A stretch of DNA of 64,000 nucleotides from a virus, in IMG/VR virus record IMGVR_UViG_3300035661_000023, positions 1 through 64,000 of that record; one strand, written 5' to 3'. Shown piece by piece: positions 62,567 through 64,000 of this stretch. The notes under the pieces were generated by a model. It was not told where the DNA came from. It made no database searches and saw only the letters and a program-made list of their open reading frames with translations. The translations under genes and the position numbers were made by a program. The stretch's first letter is position 1. Each line of letters opens with the position of its first letter.

Positions 62567-63535
62567 TTAACCTATTTGAATATTAATTTCAGTCTTGCCG
62601 GCTAAACAGCCCCCTCTTCCAGAAATGAACAGGGCTTGAGTTGCATTCTACATCAGAAGTTTCATAGCAGTCTTCAAAGAATCTAGCTGCTCCTCGTATG
62701 ACAGACGCTCGATATCTGCTTCAGATGTACCTTCGACTTCAACTTCTTCTTTCTACCCAGGTTGAACAGAGTAAGAAACAACTTCATCATCCCCACTTAC
62801 TGCTGCCAGGATCTTTGCTGCATCTAACTTAGCAACAACTTGTTGATTTACTACATTCTTGGTACCTTCCTTCTGTAGGATGTTTGGGTACATTTTGATA
62901 ATGAGACCGTTGATCATGTTCCAGCCTGCGCCAAATTTCTTTGAACCCCCGGCCTTATATTGATCGTTCATATGAATACCTTGCTTCCATGCTGCAATAA
63001 CGGCAGTGAGAGTCTTGGAAATTTCACCAGAAGAATATCTAGCTTCATTGATTTCAGCTACACGAGTGAAGTCTGTTATCATTGGTATGTGCTGAATCTA
63101 CACAAACTCATTAATGTAGAAACCAGATTTATCTAAACCACCCTGTATTAGGTCTACCACCATTGGGAGAACTTTAATAATCTACTGCTCATGATCTAGT
63201 TTAATATGATGAGATGGGTTTGGCTGTGGAGTCTTAGAACCATCCCAGAAATCGATGGAAACTAGTCCCTGTGAGCCGATTTTACCAACTGTTTTCCAGT
63301 TCATACGTACGGATTTAGCACTCCCTCCATCCATGATAAAGAATCTGACACCAACATGTTGTACACCACCTGATGGAATAAAAACTTCTGGTGTTGGGTA
63401 TGGGAACACTTTATTCCCAAGTTTTGAACGCAGATACTTCATGATTAGAAGTTGCGAGGATGTAAAATCTTTTGAGCGAATTGCTTCGGTAATTAGGTTC
63501 ATGTTGAAAATATCTCCATCTAATATGTTGATCAT
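62567..63535 (-). CDS. N-extein + short split-intein N-fragment of AAA-like ATPase (322 aa)
   Basis: 322 residues from MINILDGDIFNMNLITEA (a second start at 63502, MNLITEAIRSKDF, has a better GGAG site). Four TAG codons are read through. The N-terminal domain (FPYPTPEVFIPSGGVQHVGV, WDGSKTPQPNPSHHIKLDHE, GSKKFGAGWNMINGLIIKMY) is unclassified. The last part reads QALFISGRGG, then CLAGKTEINIQIG-TAA: Cys310 starts the intein fragment, whose block A (C-L-A-G-x-T-x-I) is typical. SGRGG is the first half of a Walker A, completed by TGKT from the downstream gene after trans-splicing. Confidence 0.8.
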
Positions 63536-63563
63536 GAAGCTATTTAATCAATATCTACTTGCT
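63536..63563 (-). promoter_or_regulatory. Late-promoter-like element ahead of the ATPase N-half
   Basis: In the minus direction TGATTAAATAG (plus-strand TATTTAAT at about 63541) lies just before the ATG at 63535 and after the terminator. ATTAAATA is a one-base variant of the T4 late consensus TATAAATA; the same element occurs before the gene at 59343. If the 63502 start is used, it lies about 35 bases upstream, the normal distance. Confidence 0.4.
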
Positions 63564-63590
63564 AAAAAGCCCTCCGAAGAGGGCAATTAT
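63564..63590 (-). terminator. Rho-independent terminator
   Basis: In the minus direction GCCCTC-TTCG-GAGGGC is followed by TTTTTA: a 6-bp GC stem with a stable UUCG tetraloop and T-run (stem 63569-63574 with 63579-63584). It separates the sugar dehydrogenase from the ATPase N-half. Confidence 0.85.
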
Positions 63591-63600
63591 TATGCAATTA

Positions 63601-64000
63601 TCAGATTTTCACAAATGTGATGTGCTGTTCTTTTTCTCTTGGGAGAACTTCACCATACGAATTGCGAATATCACAATTTACATTCCATGCATCACGAAGA
63701 ATACTCAAAGACATATCTGAAAAATGTATCAATGCCGGGACATCTTTGCTAAAACATGCAGATCCAGTTCCAGCTCTTCCATCATGCCCAGGTACAACAC
63801 TATGACTTTGTCCTATGCGAGGGTCACATGTGAATGCATCTCTGACTGTGTCGTAAGCAGCACCATGTTTTTCCATCAATTCTTTCATCTGGTTCCAGAA
63901 AACAACTTTCAATGCAAGATATGAGTTGATGGAATACTTGGTAAATGATGCCTCTTTTGCAGACATTTTCTTCACAGGACATTTATTGCAAATGCTATAT
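63601..64000 (-). CDS. Nucleotide-sugar (UDP-glucose/GDP-mannose-type) dehydrogenase, 3' part
   Basis: The frame is open to the right edge; 132 codons are visible. AKEASFTKYSINSYLALKVV, FWNQMKELMEKHGAAYDTVR, DPRIGQSHSVVPGHDGRAGT and GSACFSKDVPALIHF are the central-domain motifs of UDP-glucose 6-dehydrogenases and relatives, including the catalytic Cys in the 'GG.CF(P/S)KD' loop (here GSACFSKD). The C-terminal domain seems short: the protein ends at KEQHITFVKI about 65 residues after the catalytic Cys. The enzyme oxidises a UDP-sugar to a uronic acid, perhaps modifying host surface sugars or DNA. Confidence 0.7.
   Translation of the reverse strand, partial: YSICNKCPVKKMSAKEASFTKYSINSYLALKVVFWNQMKELMEKHGAAYDTVRDAFTCDPRIGQSHSVVPGHDGRAGTGSACFSKDVPALIHFSDMSLSILRDAWNVNCDIRNSYGEVLPREKEQHITFVKI

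Noticed and set aside
1-64000. Dozens of apparently broken structural genes, as if the region were a decaying prophage.
   Set aside because: Every break is TAG, none is TAA or TGA, and frames are otherwise intact; this is reassignment, not decay or sequencing error.

Overview
The window is part of the genome of a T4-type myovirus (tailed bacteriophage with a contractile tail). The evidence is a near-syntenic set of T4 morphogenesis genes: tube cap gp48/54, gp53, hub, gp5, gp25, gp6, gp7-like, gp8, DUF4815 proteins, fibres and neck gp13 on the minus strand; head completion gp4, small terminase gp16 and gp26-like on the plus strand; gp32, gp33, NrdA/NrdB and primase gp61 further right. The DNA is AT-rich. 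I found no rRNA, tRNA or CRISPR array. The host cannot be named from this sequence.

The central point is the genetic code. Read with the standard code, almost every large gene is cut into pieces by TAG. Read with TAG as an amino acid (most likely glutamine), the pieces join into intact proteins of the expected T4-family lengths. Every gene end I could place uses TAA or TGA, and many neighbours overlap as ATGA, so TGA still terminates. All coordinates below assume TAG = Gln. I see no amber-decoding tRNA in the window.

Layout. 1-23.6 kb (minus): late operon running leftwards from tube cap through baseplate wedge and hub, two glycine-rich fibre genes with paralogous 135-aa partners, a papain-like peptidase and the start of gp13. 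23.6-23.86 kb: divergent control region. 23.86-29.33 kb (plus): gp4, a virion protein, a tube-fold protein, gp16, gp26-like and a tape-measure-like protein, ending at a hairpin shared with the convergent operon. 29.36-38 kb (minus): gp32 (interrupted by a group I intron), gp33, small proteins, GIY-YIG nuclease, thioredoxin, NrdA, NrdB and primase. 38.2-44.8 kb (minus): spanin pair, SNase-like nuclease, Ig-domain protein, core-like proteins, possible holin. 44.8-55.2 kb (minus): second fibre locus, with a 2,493-residue fibre/adhesin that can only be seen after recoding and a DUF4376 partner. 55.2-57 kb: a run of small membrane and coiled-coil proteins. 57-61.4 kb: virion-type proteins and enzymes whose N-termini resemble the T4 internal-protein capsid-targeting tag. 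61.4-63.5 kb: an AAA-like ATPase encoded as two genes joined by a split intein inside the Walker A motif. 63.6-64 kb: a partial nucleotide-sugar dehydrogenase.

Three independent layers of non-standard gene expression therefore occur together here: stop-codon reassignment, a td-like group I intron in the single-stranded-DNA-binding protein gene, and a naturally split intein in an ATPase.
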